DNA of 64,000 bases from Paraburkholderia sp. DHOC27 (lineage in GTDB: Bacteria; Pseudomonadota; Gammaproteobacteria; Burkholderiales; Burkholderiaceae): contig NZ_QVQV01000008.1 in the NCBI RefSeq assembly GCF_003429005.1, positions 62,001 to 126,000 on the forward strand, given 5' to 3'. The number at the start of each line of letters is the position of its first letter. Within the stretch, counting starts at the first letter, position 1. The notes under the pieces were generated by a model. The model was not told the origin of the DNA and searched no databases. It was given only the letters and a program-made list of their open reading frames with translations. Of this stretch, positions 15,401-24,213 are shown piece after piece. Made by a program: the position numbers and the translations under genes.

Positions 15401-17398
15401 TCATTCAGTAGAACGATAGACCGCCACGCCCTGTGGCTCGATTTCGTTCGAGCCGATCACGAAGGCATCTCCGGCCACATCGACGAGTTCATGCACCTGC
15501 TCGCCGTAGTTCAGCACATAGGTCAGACCACCACGCCGGCTCATGCGCACGCCGTCGCCAAGCGCGGTCGTCGCGATACCGGCTTCGCGAGCAATGCCCG
15601 CAAAGAGCCGCGTCGTCAGCGCATCATCGAAGATACTCGCGAAGTAATGCACCGCTCCGCTGCGCACATACGCGGGATGACCGTCGACGAAGCGCGCCAG
15701 CGTTTCCACCGCGTCTGCGCCGGCACTCTCGACACTGCCGGTATCGAGCAGATCACGCCAATGCCGGCCCACGCCATCATCGAGGCTCGCGCTCGCACGC
15801 AGCCTGACCGGCTCCTGCACGTTGGGCCGCAGCGACTCGACCCGCCACACGCGCATCGGCAGCAGCGCGGCGAGCGCACCCGGCGGCAACGCTGCGGGAA
15901 TCTGCAGGTCCACGGTCTTCGAACCCGTCCGCGGTCCGAGCACCACTTGCGCGCCCGACGCCGCCAGCCGCTGGGCAAAATCAGCCGGCACCACCGGCAA
16001 GGGCGGCACCACGATCATCTGATAACCGTCGAACGACGCATCCACCGGCACGATGTCCACGTCGAGACCGAGCCCACGCAGCGCCGAGTAGTACTCGAAC
16101 GCGAAGCGCGGATAGTGAAAATCCGCGCCCTGCGGATGAATCTCGAACAGCCACTTCGCCTCGTAGTCGTACACGAGCGCGACCTTCGAACGCACATTCG
16201 CGTTGGCGTCCTGATCCGCCGCCAGCACGTCGCGAATCTCGCTGGCCACCTGCGCCGCTTCGCTGCCGCCCATGTCCAGACGGTTGTCCGGTGTATTCAG
16301 ACCGGCGTGCATCTGCTCCTGGGCAAACGGTGCCTGCCGCCAGCGGAAATACGACACGCAGCCCGCACCATGCGCGAACGCCTCCCAGCTCCACAGCCGC
16401 ACCATGCCCGGCAGCGGCGCTGGATTCCAGTGCGCCCAGTTGACCGGTCCAGGCTGCTGCTCCATCACCCAGAACGGCAGCTTCGACATGCCGCGATAGA
16501 CATCATGGTTGAACGATGCGAAATCCGGATGACCGGTGCGCAACCACTTCGCCTTCAACTCGGGCGCGTACCACTGCTCTTCCAGCGCGCCAAGCGGATA
16601 GCTGTCCCACGTGGCCACGTCCAGATCCGCGGCCACCTTGTAGTGATCGAACTCGGTGAACAGCTGCATGAAGTTGTGCGCAACCGGACGCCCCGGCGAA
16701 TGCGCGCGGATGATCTCCACCTGCATGCGGTTGTAGCGCGCCACTTCATCCGAGGCAAAGCGGCGATAGTCGAGCCGGTGCGACGGATGCGCCTCGGTGA
16801 CGGTTGCAATGGGCGCGTCGATTTCGTCGAAGCTGCGGTACTCCATGCTCCAGAACACCGTGCCCCACGCGAGGTTCAGCGCGTCGATGGTCTGATAGCG
16901 CGCCTTGAGCCACTCGCGAAAACGCGTCACGGCCGCCGGCGAGTAGCTCACCACCGTCTGGTGGCAGCCGTACTCGTTGTCGGTCTGCCAGTACGCAACC
17001 GCGGGATGCTGGCCGTAGCGCTCGGCGACGGCCGTGCAGATGCGCTGCGACGCCTCGAAATACGACGGCGACGAAAAATCGTAGTGACGGCGCGAGCCGA
17101 ACGCCCGCGGGCGGCCATCGGCGCCCACCGGCAGAATGTCCGGATGACGGTCGATCAGCCACTTCGGCGGCGTCGCGGTCGGCGTACACATCACCACCTT
17201 GAGACCGGCCGCGCCAAGCACGTCGACGGCACGATCGAGCCAGCCCCAGTCGTACTCACCTGGCGACGGCTCCATCCGGCTCCACGCAAATTCGGCGATC
17301 CGCACCTGCTCGATGCCGAGCGCTTTCATCCGGCGGGCATCGTCTTCCCACATCGATTCCGGCCAGTGTTCCGGGTAATAACAGACTCCTAGGCGCAT
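15401..17398 (-). CDS. GH42 beta-galactosidase
   Basis: 665-residue glycoside hydrolase family 42 enzyme. The start at 17398 follows AAAGGA and gives MRLGVCYYPEHWPE, the usual N-terminus; the frame is open farther upstream to 17476 but overlaps the ATPase gene. The acid/base Glu lies in YWQTDNEYG (E142) and the nucleophile in FWVMEQQPG (E313). Domain order: TIM barrel (about 1-375), trimerisation (about 390-590), small C-terminal beta domain. No signal peptide, so it acts on imported oligosaccharide in the cytosol, releasing galactose from beta-galactosides. It is 12 bases downstream of the ATPase gene, so the operon is tight. Confidence 0.93.
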   Translation of the reverse strand: MRLGVCYYPEHWPESMWEDDARRMKALGIEQVRIAEFAWSRMEPSPGEYDWGWLDRAVDVLGAAGLKVVMCTPTATPPKWLIDRHPDILPVGADGRPRAFGSRRHYDFSSPSYFEASQRICTAVAERYGQHPAVAYWQTDNEYGCHQTVVSYSPAAVTRFREWLKARYQTIDALNLAWGTVFWSMEYRSFDEIDAPIATVTEAHPSHRLDYRRFASDEVARYNRMQVEIIRAHSPGRPVAHNFMQLFTEFDHYKVAADLDVATWDSYPLGALEEQWYAPELKAKWLRTGHPDFASFNHDVYRGMSKLPFWVMEQQPGPVNWAHWNPAPLPGMVRLWSWEAFAHGAGCVSYFRWRQAPFAQEQMHAGLNTPDNRLDMGGSEAAQVASEIRDVLAADQDANANVRSKVALVYDYEAKWLFEIHPQGADFHYPRFAFEYYSALRGLGLDVDIVPVDASFDGYQMIVVPPLPVVPADFAQRLAASGAQVVLGPRTGSKTVDLQIPAALPPGALAALLPMRVWRVESLRPNVQEPVRLRASASLDDGVGRHWRDLLDTGSVESAGADAVETLARFVDGHPAYVRSGAVHYFASIFDDALTTRLFAGIAREAGIATTALGDGVRMSRRGGLTYVLNYGEQVHELVDVAGDAFVIGSNEIEPQGVAVYRSTE

Positions 17399-17409
17399 CC
17401 GAGTGTCCT

Positions 17410-18603
17410 TTATGCGTAGTGTTCGACGGTAGCGAGCGAAGCGACGGCAAAGCCGTCCTCGGTAAACAAGTGGCAAGCCGCGGCGGGCGCGCGGAAGCTG
17501 GCGTGCTCGCCCTGCTTCAGATGCGTGTCGCCCGGGGCCTTGGCGATCAGCACGGCGCCATCGGCCTCTTCGAGATGCACATAGCTGTGCTCGCCCAGCT
17601 GCTCGACCAGCGACACGACGCGGGTGAGCACGGCGGCATTCGCGCTGTTTGCCTGAGCCTGGGTGGTAGCGGCCGAGGGCGCAGTGGAAGAGGACGCGGC
17701 CTCTAGTTCGAGATGTTCCGGTCGCACGCCGAAGGTGACCGGCTGACCCACCTTCAGCGCCGCGCCGTCCACGTTCACGCGCACGGTTTCGCCGCCGCTG
17801 TCGAGCGTGACGCTGACGCCATTCGCGTCGATCGCGGCCACCTTGCCTGCCAGAAAATTCATGCGCGGCGAACCGATGAAGCCCGCCACGAAGCGGCTGG
17901 CAGGCCGGTGATACAACTCGAGCGGCGCGCCGATCTGCGCGATGCTGCCGTACTTTTCCGTATCCTTGCCGGCGTGCAGCAGCACGATCTTGTCGGCCAG
18001 CGTCATCGCTTCGATCTGATCGTGCGTCACGTAGACGACGCTCGCCGTGGCGAACTGTTTATGCAGCCGGGCAATTTCGACGCGGGTCTGGCCGCGCAGG
18101 GTGGCATCGAGATTCGAGAGCGGTTCGTCGAACAGGAACACGCCCGGCTCGCGCACGATCGCGCGGCCAATCGCCACCCGCTGTCTTTGGCCGCCAGAAA
18201 GCGCCTTGGGACGCCGTTCGAGCAGCGCCTCGAGTTGCAGGATGCGCGCGGCCTCCCGCACCCGGCGGTCTACTTCGTCTTTGGGGGTTTTGGCGATCTT
18301 CAGGCCGAAGGCCATGTTCTCGAAGACCGTCATGTGTGGGAACAGCGCGTAACTCTGAAACACCATCGCCACGCCGCGCTGGGCCGAGGGCACGTCGTTG
18401 ACGACCTTGCCGCCAATCGAAAGATCGCCGTCCGTGACGTCTTCGAGGCCGGCGATCATGCGCAGCAAGGTGGATTTGCCGCAGCCGGACGGACCCAGAA
18501 ATACGCAGAACTCGTTTTCCCCGATCTCCAGATCGACGTCGCGAATCACCGGAGCGCCCTCGCCGTACGACTTCTGGACGCCTCTCAACGAAATGCTCGC
18601 CAT
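17410..18603 (-). CDS. MalK/UgpC-type sugar ABC transporter ATP-binding protein
   Basis: 397-residue ATPase of carbohydrate importers. Walker A GPSGCGKST (about 38-46), Q-loop VFQSYALFPHM, signature LSGGQRQRVAIGRA, Walker B VFLFDEPLSNLD, H-loop VTHDQ, then the C-terminal OB-fold regulatory domain (FIGSPRMNFL, FGVRPEHLEL) found in MalK/UgpC proteins. First gene of the operon, directly behind a LacI-type palindromic operator. There is a Ser/Ala/Thr-rich insertion in the regulatory domain (about residues 300-320). The two membrane subunits that it should drive are not encoded in this operon. Confidence 0.93.
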   Translation of the reverse strand: MASISLRGVQKSYGEGAPVIRDVDLEIGENEFCVFLGPSGCGKSTLLRMIAGLEDVTDGDLSIGGKVVNDVPSAQRGVAMVFQSYALFPHMTVFENMAFGLKIAKTPKDEVDRRVREAARILQLEALLERRPKALSGGQRQRVAIGRAIVREPGVFLFDEPLSNLDATLRGQTRVEIARLHKQFATASVVYVTHDQIEAMTLADKIVLLHAGKDTEKYGSIAQIGAPLELYHRPASRFVAGFIGSPRMNFLAGKVAAIDANGVSVTLDSGGETVRVNVDGAALKVGQPVTFGVRPEHLELEAASSSTAPSAATTQAQANSANAAVLTRVVSLVEQLGEHSYVHLEEADGAVLIAKAPGDTHLKQGEHASFRAPAAACHLFTEDGFAVASLATVEHYA

Positions 18604-18639
18604 CGCTTCGTCTCCGTGATTTAATCAGCTCGAAATCGG

Positions 18640-18657
18640 AGATTAAGCGCTTAATCT
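18640..18657. promoter_or_regulatory. LacI-family operator, perfect 18-bp palindrome
   Basis: AGATTAAGCGCTTAATCT is a perfect palindrome with the central CG step that LacI/GalR proteins recognise. It lies 36 bases before the ATPase start and about 140 bases before the lacI-type gene, so the repressor may control both directions. A further half-like TTAATC occurs at 18621-18626. Confidence 0.75.
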
Positions 18658-18666
18658 GTACGGCCG

Positions 18667-18692
18667 AAAAAAAATGATCGCGGGGCGATCAT
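18667..18692 (-). terminator. Leftward intrinsic terminator-like hairpin upstream of the sugar operon
   Basis: ATGATCGC-GGG-GCGATCAT forms an 8-bp stem with a 3-base loop; on the minus strand it is followed by eight T residues. It lies between the lacI-type gene and the operator and points at the sugar operon. It could end antisense transcripts from the lacI side or act as an attenuator if a promoter lies to its right. Confidence 0.7.
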
Positions 18693-18797
18693 GCGGCGTA
18701 CAGCATCTCCGATGTCGTTTTATCTATGCCGCAGATGGTGCCGCGCCTGCAGGCGGGAAGCAAATTCCAGGAAATCGTCCCAAATAGTGAATACTTC

Positions 18798-19832
18798 ATG
18801 ACCACACTGAGCGAAGTCGCACGGCGCGCCGGCTGCACGCCGGCGACGGTGTCGAACGTGCTGCGCAACCGGGGGCGGGTCGGCGAACGCACGCGTCAGC
18901 GGGTGCTCGAAGCCGTCGAGGCGCTCGGCTATCAGCCGCATCTTGCCGCGCGTGCGCTGGCCGAGGGCCGCGCGCCGACCATTGCGCTGATGGTGTCGAG
19001 CATCGCCAATCCGTTCTATCCCGAGTTCGCGCTGGCTGTCGAACGCGCCGCGCGCAGCCGTGGCCAGTTCCTGATCATCTGCAATACGAACGAAGATCCG
19101 CAGATGGGCCGCGCGTATTTGCAGCAGATTGCCGGCACGCTCTCTGAAGGCGTGCTGGTAATGAACGCCAATCTCGACTTCGAGGATCTGCATCAGACCG
19201 AGGCACGCGGCGCGCCGGTCGTGCTGTGCATGTGGGAACGGCCGTTGCAGCCGCCCGGTTTGCCGTGCGTCGCGGTGGACTTCCGGCACGCGGGCGAACT
19301 GGCGGCCCAGCATCTGCTCGAACTGGGCCACCGGCATATCGGCGCGGTGGTCGGCAGCAAGGTCTCGGGCATCCATGCCGCGCGCTACGAAGGTTACATT
19401 GACGCACTCAGGGCGGCGGGTCTCGATGCCCCGCCAGAACGCGTGCTGCACGCCGCGGATACCACCCAGGGCGGCTATCGCGCGACGCGCGAACTGCTCG
19501 AACGGGACCCGCAATTGACGGCGATTTTCGCCACCAACGACCTGCCCGCGCTCGGCGCGCTGCACGCGGCTGCGGACCTCGGCTTGCGGGTGCCCGACGA
19601 TCTTTCGGTGATCGGCATCACGGACATTCAACTCGCGCAGGAAGCACGCCCGGCCCTCACGACGGTCGCCGTTCCGACCGTCGAGGCAGCGGAACTCGCG
19701 GTGTCCTTGCTGCGTGAGTTGATCGAGGCGTCACCGCGTAGCAGCAGTGCTGCTGGTGAACCGCGCGTCTGCGTGACGTCGGCGCCGAAGCTGGTGGTGC
19801 GGGCCTCGACCGGCGCGCCGCGTACAGGCTAG
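18798..19832 (+). CDS. LacI-family transcriptional regulator
   Basis: 344-residue LacI/GalR regulator. The start at 18798 gives MTTLSEVARRAGCTPATVSNVLRN, with the helix-turn-helix at the very N-terminus as the family requires; an in-frame ATG at 18726 would put 24 unrelated residues in front. The hinge helix LAARALAEGR and the periplasmic-binding-protein-like ligand domain (ALMVSSIANPFYPEFALAVE, FATNDLPALG) follow. No strong ribosome site precedes it. Divergent from the ATPase-GH42-binding protein operon, with a palindromic operator between them, so it is presumably the local repressor responding to a galactoside or derived sugar. Confidence 0.93.
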   Translation: MTTLSEVARRAGCTPATVSNVLRNRGRVGERTRQRVLEAVEALGYQPHLAARALAEGRAPTIALMVSSIANPFYPEFALAVERAARSRGQFLIICNTNEDPQMGRAYLQQIAGTLSEGVLVMNANLDFEDLHQTEARGAPVVLCMWERPLQPPGLPCVAVDFRHAGELAAQHLLELGHRHIGAVVGSKVSGIHAARYEGYIDALRAAGLDAPPERVLHAADTTQGGYRATRELLERDPQLTAIFATNDLPALGALHAAADLGLRVPDDLSVIGITDIQLAQEARPALTTVAVPTVEAAELAVSLLRELIEASPRSSSAAGEPRVCVTSAPKLVVRASTGAPRTG

Positions 19833-19842
19833 ACGCAGCCGC

Positions 19843-22206
19843 CTACTCGCTCGCCGGCCACGGCAGATGCGGCGCCGACCAGTCCAGCTCCGTACCCACC
19901 ACCGCGCGCACATCGCCCGACTGGATCGCCACCGTCACGGCGATGCACGGCCGGCCGCTCGCGAGCGATAGATAAGGACTACTGGTCACGGGAATGCCCG
20001 GCAGCAGCACGGCATTGCGGAAGTATGGCCGGTGATCCCAGCGCGCATCGCGCGGGTCGGCCACCGGCCGCAATGATTTGACGTCGCCGACTCCAGCGGT
20101 GCCGCACACCTCGATGCCGATCTGCCGCCCTTGTGCGTCGAGCATGAAACAACTGACGCACAGTTCCTGCCGTGCCAGCGCAGCGAACGCTTCTTCCATG
20201 GCGACGCCGTTCAGCAGTGCGTCGGCGGCATCACGCAAGGCCATCCGGTACGGCTGAACCTGGCTTTCGAATAGCGCGTGCTGCCGCGCCCGGCCTTGCG
20301 CGATCACATCGAAGCATTGATCAATCAGGCGGTTGACCGACTCGGGCGGCGCGATCTGCGCAGACGGCCGGCCCAGCAGAAAACCCTGGGCGAAATCGAC
20401 ATTCGCTTCGACGGCCAGCGTCAGTTCCTCGGTGGTCTCCACGCCCTCCACCACCACCAGCATGCCCGCCTGATGCAGCAGCGACACGAGCTTGGGGAGG
20501 ATCGACTGCTGCGTGCCGGGGATGGTCGCGCGGATCAGTTCGCCATCGAGCTTGACGAAATCCGGCCGGATGCGGAACAGCCGGTCCAGGTTGGACTGGC
20601 CGGCGCCGAAGTCATCCACGGCGATCAGAAAGCCCAGCTCCCGATAGCGCGCCGCCGCCCGCGACATCTCGTCGACGCTGCCGCCGTGCGATTCGAGAAT
20701 CTCGAGCACAATCTTGTCTGGCTCGATACCCGCCGAATTCACGAGGCTCAACAACTGGTCCGCGTAGCCGTCCGCCACGAAGCTGGCTGGCAAAATGTTG
20801 AGGAAGATCCACGCGTCGCACCGGATCAGGCGCTGGGCGTTACGCAGATGCACCGCGTGGCTCGCGCGATCGAGCGCGCCTTCGTCGCTGAGCGGCCGCG
20901 GCGCGAACAGCACCACCGGCGGCACCAGCGTGCCGTCTTCCTGCTCGCCGCGCAGCAGTGCCTCGAAACCCACCTGCTTCTGATGCGAGAGGCTATACAG
21001 CGGCTGAAAGTGCGAGGTCAGGTAATAGTCGTCCCAACGCGGTCCACGCCTCGTCGCGTTGCTGTCTGGTGCGCCATCTTGCGCATCGGCTGCCCCGATG
21101 TCGCGCAGGATTTGCAGCGGATCGAAGTGGGTCGTCCGCTCGGCGCACACGCGGTTGCGGCCGGTGTCCTTGGCGCGCCGAAGCGCTTCGTCGGCGCGGT
21201 CGAGCAGCGCCATGATGTTTTCGCCGCGCCGGTGTTCCGCCACGCCGAAGCTCGCCGTGACGTAGCCATCCGGACGGGCGATGTCCGCAATGGCCCCACG
21301 CATGCGCTCTGCGAGTTCGATGGCCGAGGCAAGTCCGTCGCGCCGCAGCACCGCGAACTCCTCGCCGCCAATCCGGCTCACCGTGTCGTGTACGCCCGCC
21401 TGGTCCATCAGGACCTGCGCGACCTCGTAAAGCGTCTGGTCGCCGAGCGCATGGCCGAACTGGTCATTGAGAGACTTGAAGTAGTCGATGTCGATATAGA
21501 TTGCGCAGACCCTGGCCCCTTCTGCGAGCGACTCCAGCCGCCGCTCGGCACGCTCCACGAAGGCACGGCGATTTTGCAGGCCGGTCAAGGGATCGGTGGC
21601 GGCGAGGCGCGCCAGCCGGTCTTCGAGCAGGAAATGATCGCGCCGGAACCAGTAGAAGCCGAAGTGAAACACCACTGCCGTCGACACCCCGATCATCATC
21701 CACAACCACGCGACCAGATCGAGATCGTGGCCAAGCGGCTGCCGGAAGAGGATCGGCAGGCCCGTCGCGTAGAACAGCACCGTGCCGATCAGGAAGTGCG
21801 AGGGCGTCAGCCACAGCGGCGCGGCGCAGATGGGAATGACCAGCAGCGCGGGCAACACCCACAGCAGCGACTGGTCGAGCCCGGCCGCATTCACCGCCAC
21901 GCAAACTGACAGCACTAATGTATAGGCGACACCGGCAGCACCGAACTGCTGCGTGCTGGAGGCGCGGCGCACGGCCAGCACCAGCAGCCCGAGGCATAGC
22001 ACGCAGGCGAGCCGATACGGCAGCGCGACCTCGGCGCCGGCCACCAGACTGCGTGCGAGCACGAACAGCAATGCCGCAATGACGGTGAAAGCCATCGTGA
22101 CCGTCGAAAGCGGACGCTGCTGCTCCAGCGAGCGCCGATGGAAACGGTGACGCAAATGGACATCGCTCATGTGTGGCTTAGGGGTGGAAGGCAGGGTGGA
22201 AAGCAT
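19843..22206 (-). CDS. Membrane GGDEF-EAL protein with C-terminal sensor-like domain
   Basis: 787 residues from the ATG at 22206; the frame is open upstream to 22380 and an ATG at 22170 is also possible, none with a strong ribosome site. About six membrane helices (to about residue 200) lead to a GGDEF domain with intact RIGGEEF and no RxxD inhibitory site at the usual position, then an EAL domain with EALLRG, NILPASF, LEILES, VDDFGAG, KLDGELI, VEGVET and QGFLLGRP, i.e. the metal and catalytic residues are all present. After the EAL comes about 150 residues (PYFRNAVLLPG, SSPYLSLASGRPCIAV) resembling a Cache/PAS-like sensor as in YkuI. Both synthesis and hydrolysis of c-di-GMP are possible. 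Close to the cellulose operon. Confidence 0.9.
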   Translation of the reverse strand: MLSTLPSTPKPHMSDVHLRHRFHRRSLEQQRPLSTVTMAFTVIAALLFVLARSLVAGAEVALPYRLACVLCLGLLVLAVRRASSTQQFGAAGVAYTLVLSVCVAVNAAGLDQSLLWVLPALLVIPICAAPLWLTPSHFLIGTVLFYATGLPILFRQPLGHDLDLVAWLWMMIGVSTAVVFHFGFYWFRRDHFLLEDRLARLAATDPLTGLQNRRAFVERAERRLESLAEGARVCAIYIDIDYFKSLNDQFGHALGDQTLYEVAQVLMDQAGVHDTVSRIGGEEFAVLRRDGLASAIELAERMRGAIADIARPDGYVTASFGVAEHRRGENIMALLDRADEALRRAKDTGRNRVCAERTTHFDPLQILRDIGAADAQDGAPDSNATRRGPRWDDYYLTSHFQPLYSLSHQKQVGFEALLRGEQEDGTLVPPVVLFAPRPLSDEGALDRASHAVHLRNAQRLIRCDAWIFLNILPASFVADGYADQLLSLVNSAGIEPDKIVLEILESHGGSVDEMSRAAARYRELGFLIAVDDFGAGQSNLDRLFRIRPDFVKLDGELIRATIPGTQQSILPKLVSLLHQAGMLVVVEGVETTEELTLAVEANVDFAQGFLLGRPSAQIAPPESVNRLIDQCFDVIAQGRARQHALFESQVQPYRMALRDAADALLNGVAMEEAFAALARQELCVSCFMLDAQGRQIGIEVCGTAGVGDVKSLRPVADPRDARWDHRPYFRNAVLLPGIPVTSSPYLSLASGRPCIAVTVAIQSGDVRAVVGTELDWSAPHLPWPASE

Positions 22207-22410
22207 ATTGATTGAAATCAGGCCAGTTCCGTCACGCTCTGCCGATGTATAACGGCAACTGTCTGACAAATATTTATGCTTGTGATCAAACAAAGTTTGA
22301 TCCGCGCGGAGTCTCGCCCGCGCTCGACCTGCCTTTGGCGCCCCCTTAGTGTCCACCTCAGTGCCCAACTTAGCGCCCACCTTGGTGACCCGCGCGCCCT
22401 GCCCGCTCCG

Positions 22411-23583
22411 TCAGGCGGCCACCACCACCCGGTCGCGGCCCATCGCCTTGGCCGCGTACAGCGCGGCGTCCGCGCGCGCCATCAGCGCCGCGAGCGGCTC
22501 GTCGTTGCGGAGCTGATCCACACCGGAGCTAAAGGTATACCCCGCGGTATGGTCCGCAGTGCGCCCCGCTACACCGGCTTGCGCCGGCGGCGGCGTTGAG
22601 GCCAGTTCGGCGCGCAACCGCTCCAGCAGAATCGCCGCCTGGGCGGCGTCCGTATCCGGGCACAGCACACCGAACTCTTCACCACCCAGCCGCCCGAACA
22701 CATCGCCCGCGCGCAACTGGCGCTGCACGAAGGCTGCAAAGTGCGTCAACACCGAGTCACCTGCAGCGTGTCCGTAGCTGTCGTTAATGAGTTTGAAGCG
22801 GTCAATGTCGATGATGGCAAGCGCAACCGGCATGCCGTTGCGCGCGGCCGCGTCGAGTACCGCCTGGGCTTTGGTCAGAAACGCACGCCGCGCCCACACG
22901 CCGGTGAGATCGTCGACATTCGCGAGACGCTCGAGACGTTGCGCGAGGCGGTCGTGCGCGAGCATCACAATGCCCGTCGACATGCACGGCAACGCCAGAA
23001 TGCCGATGCCCATGAACGCGGTGTTGAGCGGCGTGACCTGCAGCAGATCGGTTTGCTGGGGATTGCCCAACCCGTAGACCAGTCCGCGTGCTGCGTGGCC
23101 GAGGCTGAACAGCAGCGCCGCGACACTGACGAAGTTGTAGCTGTAGCTGGGCCGCCCCGCTGGACGCCCACGCAGCACCGCCCAGGCAATCGACGCATAC
23201 AGGTAGGCATGAAACGCCGACACCACCGTGACGCGGGCGTCGAAGTCCGGCTCGTAGAAGGTCCAGTACACGATCGACACCAGCACGACGGCGGCACCCG
23301 CGTACGCCTCCAGCGGACGCCGTGCGCGCCCGAGGAAGCGATTGCACCCTTCGAGCACCAGCATCACCGAGACGGCGAGTAATTCGTTGGCGCCCACGAT
23401 CGACACCAGCGGCGACACGTGCCCCTGCGTAGCGAACAGCAGCAGCGACACGACCGCGAGCGTGTTGGCAGCGATCCAGCAACCGAGGCCCGGAATGGCC
23501 GCGGGCAGCAGCGAGCCCAGCACGGCGGTGGCCATCAAACCGGACAGCACGGTAACAACAAGAATACTGACGGGACTAAACAT
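22411..23583 (-). CDS. Membrane diguanylate cyclase (GGDEF)
   Basis: 390 residues from the ATG at 23583 (a GTG nine codons upstream is possible). About six or seven membrane helices fill residues 1-205 and a GGDEF domain follows: DDLTGVWARRAFL, IDIDRFKLINDSYGHAAGD and the active site RLGGEEFG. RAGD sits exactly five residues before GGEEF, the RxxD inhibitory site for product feedback. It should make c-di-GMP from two GTP. It lies upstream of the GGDEF-EAL gene on the same strand and is divergent from bcsD, whose operon product BcsA has a PilZ c-di-GMP receptor domain. Confidence 0.92.
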   Translation of the reverse strand: MFSPVSILVVTVLSGLMATAVLGSLLPAAIPGLGCWIAANTLAVVSLLLFATQGHVSPLVSIVGANELLAVSVMLVLEGCNRFLGRARRPLEAYAGAAVVLVSIVYWTFYEPDFDARVTVVSAFHAYLYASIAWAVLRGRPAGRPSYSYNFVSVAALLFSLGHAARGLVYGLGNPQQTDLLQVTPLNTAFMGIGILALPCMSTGIVMLAHDRLAQRLERLANVDDLTGVWARRAFLTKAQAVLDAAARNGMPVALAIIDIDRFKLINDSYGHAAGDSVLTHFAAFVQRQLRAGDVFGRLGGEEFGVLCPDTDAAQAAILLERLRAELASTPPPAQAGVAGRTADHTAGYTFSSGVDQLRNDEPLAALMARADAALYAAKAMGRDRVVVAA

Positions 23584-24213
23584 GCGAGGAAGAAAGCAGA
23601 CGGAGGCCACGCAGAAGCGATCCGGCGTGGGGCGGACGGCAATCCGTGCGCGCTTGACACAGGCGTTTCATGCAAAGACCGTATTTCACACCAGAATGCG
23701 TGGCAACGGTTGCGCGATCAACCATGAAGTGTGCGGTAACGAAAGCCCACACCACGAAAGCTAATCGAAAAACGCCGGCTGATTTTGCCACGCTCGTTGC
23801 GCTCGCTTTGCGTGACGCGCGTGAATCAAACGGCAGTTTCACCGTATTACCCGGCGCGATGATGCAGGCGCACAACACTCGCGCGCATCCTTGCGGAATA
23901 TTTCAAACGCGGCGTTTGCAAAGCGCTTGCTGCCTCATGCCCGATATTGCTGATCGAAGAGAACGCGTCGGAAAAAATTTCGTACGGCTGGCGCATCTAA
24001 TTGCGAGTTGCGTACGTAAGCGCATATACGTCGACACAGACCAGTGCTAGCGCGAAGTTAATGACTTCAGTAGACTGACCGAAAAGAGGGGATAGGGAGC
24101 TAAATATTGAACAGGGCACGTAAAAATAACCGCTGGGCGCGTGCAACGCGCGTCTGATCTATAACGCAAATTTAATCGTCCGTTTCCGTGCTTCCGTTTA
24201 AGCGCTAACGGTC
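23584..24213. promoter_or_regulatory. Intergenic promoter region of diguanylate cyclase and bcs operon
   Basis: 630 bases between the divergent GGDEF gene and bcsD with no convincing gene. It contains a 15-bp palindrome CAAACGC-G-GCGTTTG at 23904-23918 and an inverted repeat GCGCGT-GCA-ACGCGC at 24137-24151, about 60 bases before bcsD. Both are candidate regulator sites. The segment 24041-24190 is more A/T-rich and probably holds the bcs promoter. An open frame at 23670-24050 has no family resemblance or ribosome site and is left out. Confidence 0.5.

Noticed and set aside
15491..17392. 633-codon plus-strand ORF
   Set aside because: Antisense to the GH42 gene, very rich in Arg and His, as expected for the complement of G+C-rich coding DNA.
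20278..21909. 543-codon plus-strand ORF
   Set aside because: Antisense to the GGDEF-EAL gene, with Arg/His/Gln-rich composition and no domain.
23670..24050. 126-codon plus-strand ORF upstream of bcsD
   Set aside because: No ribosome site, no recognisable domain, and it occupies the divergent promoter region.
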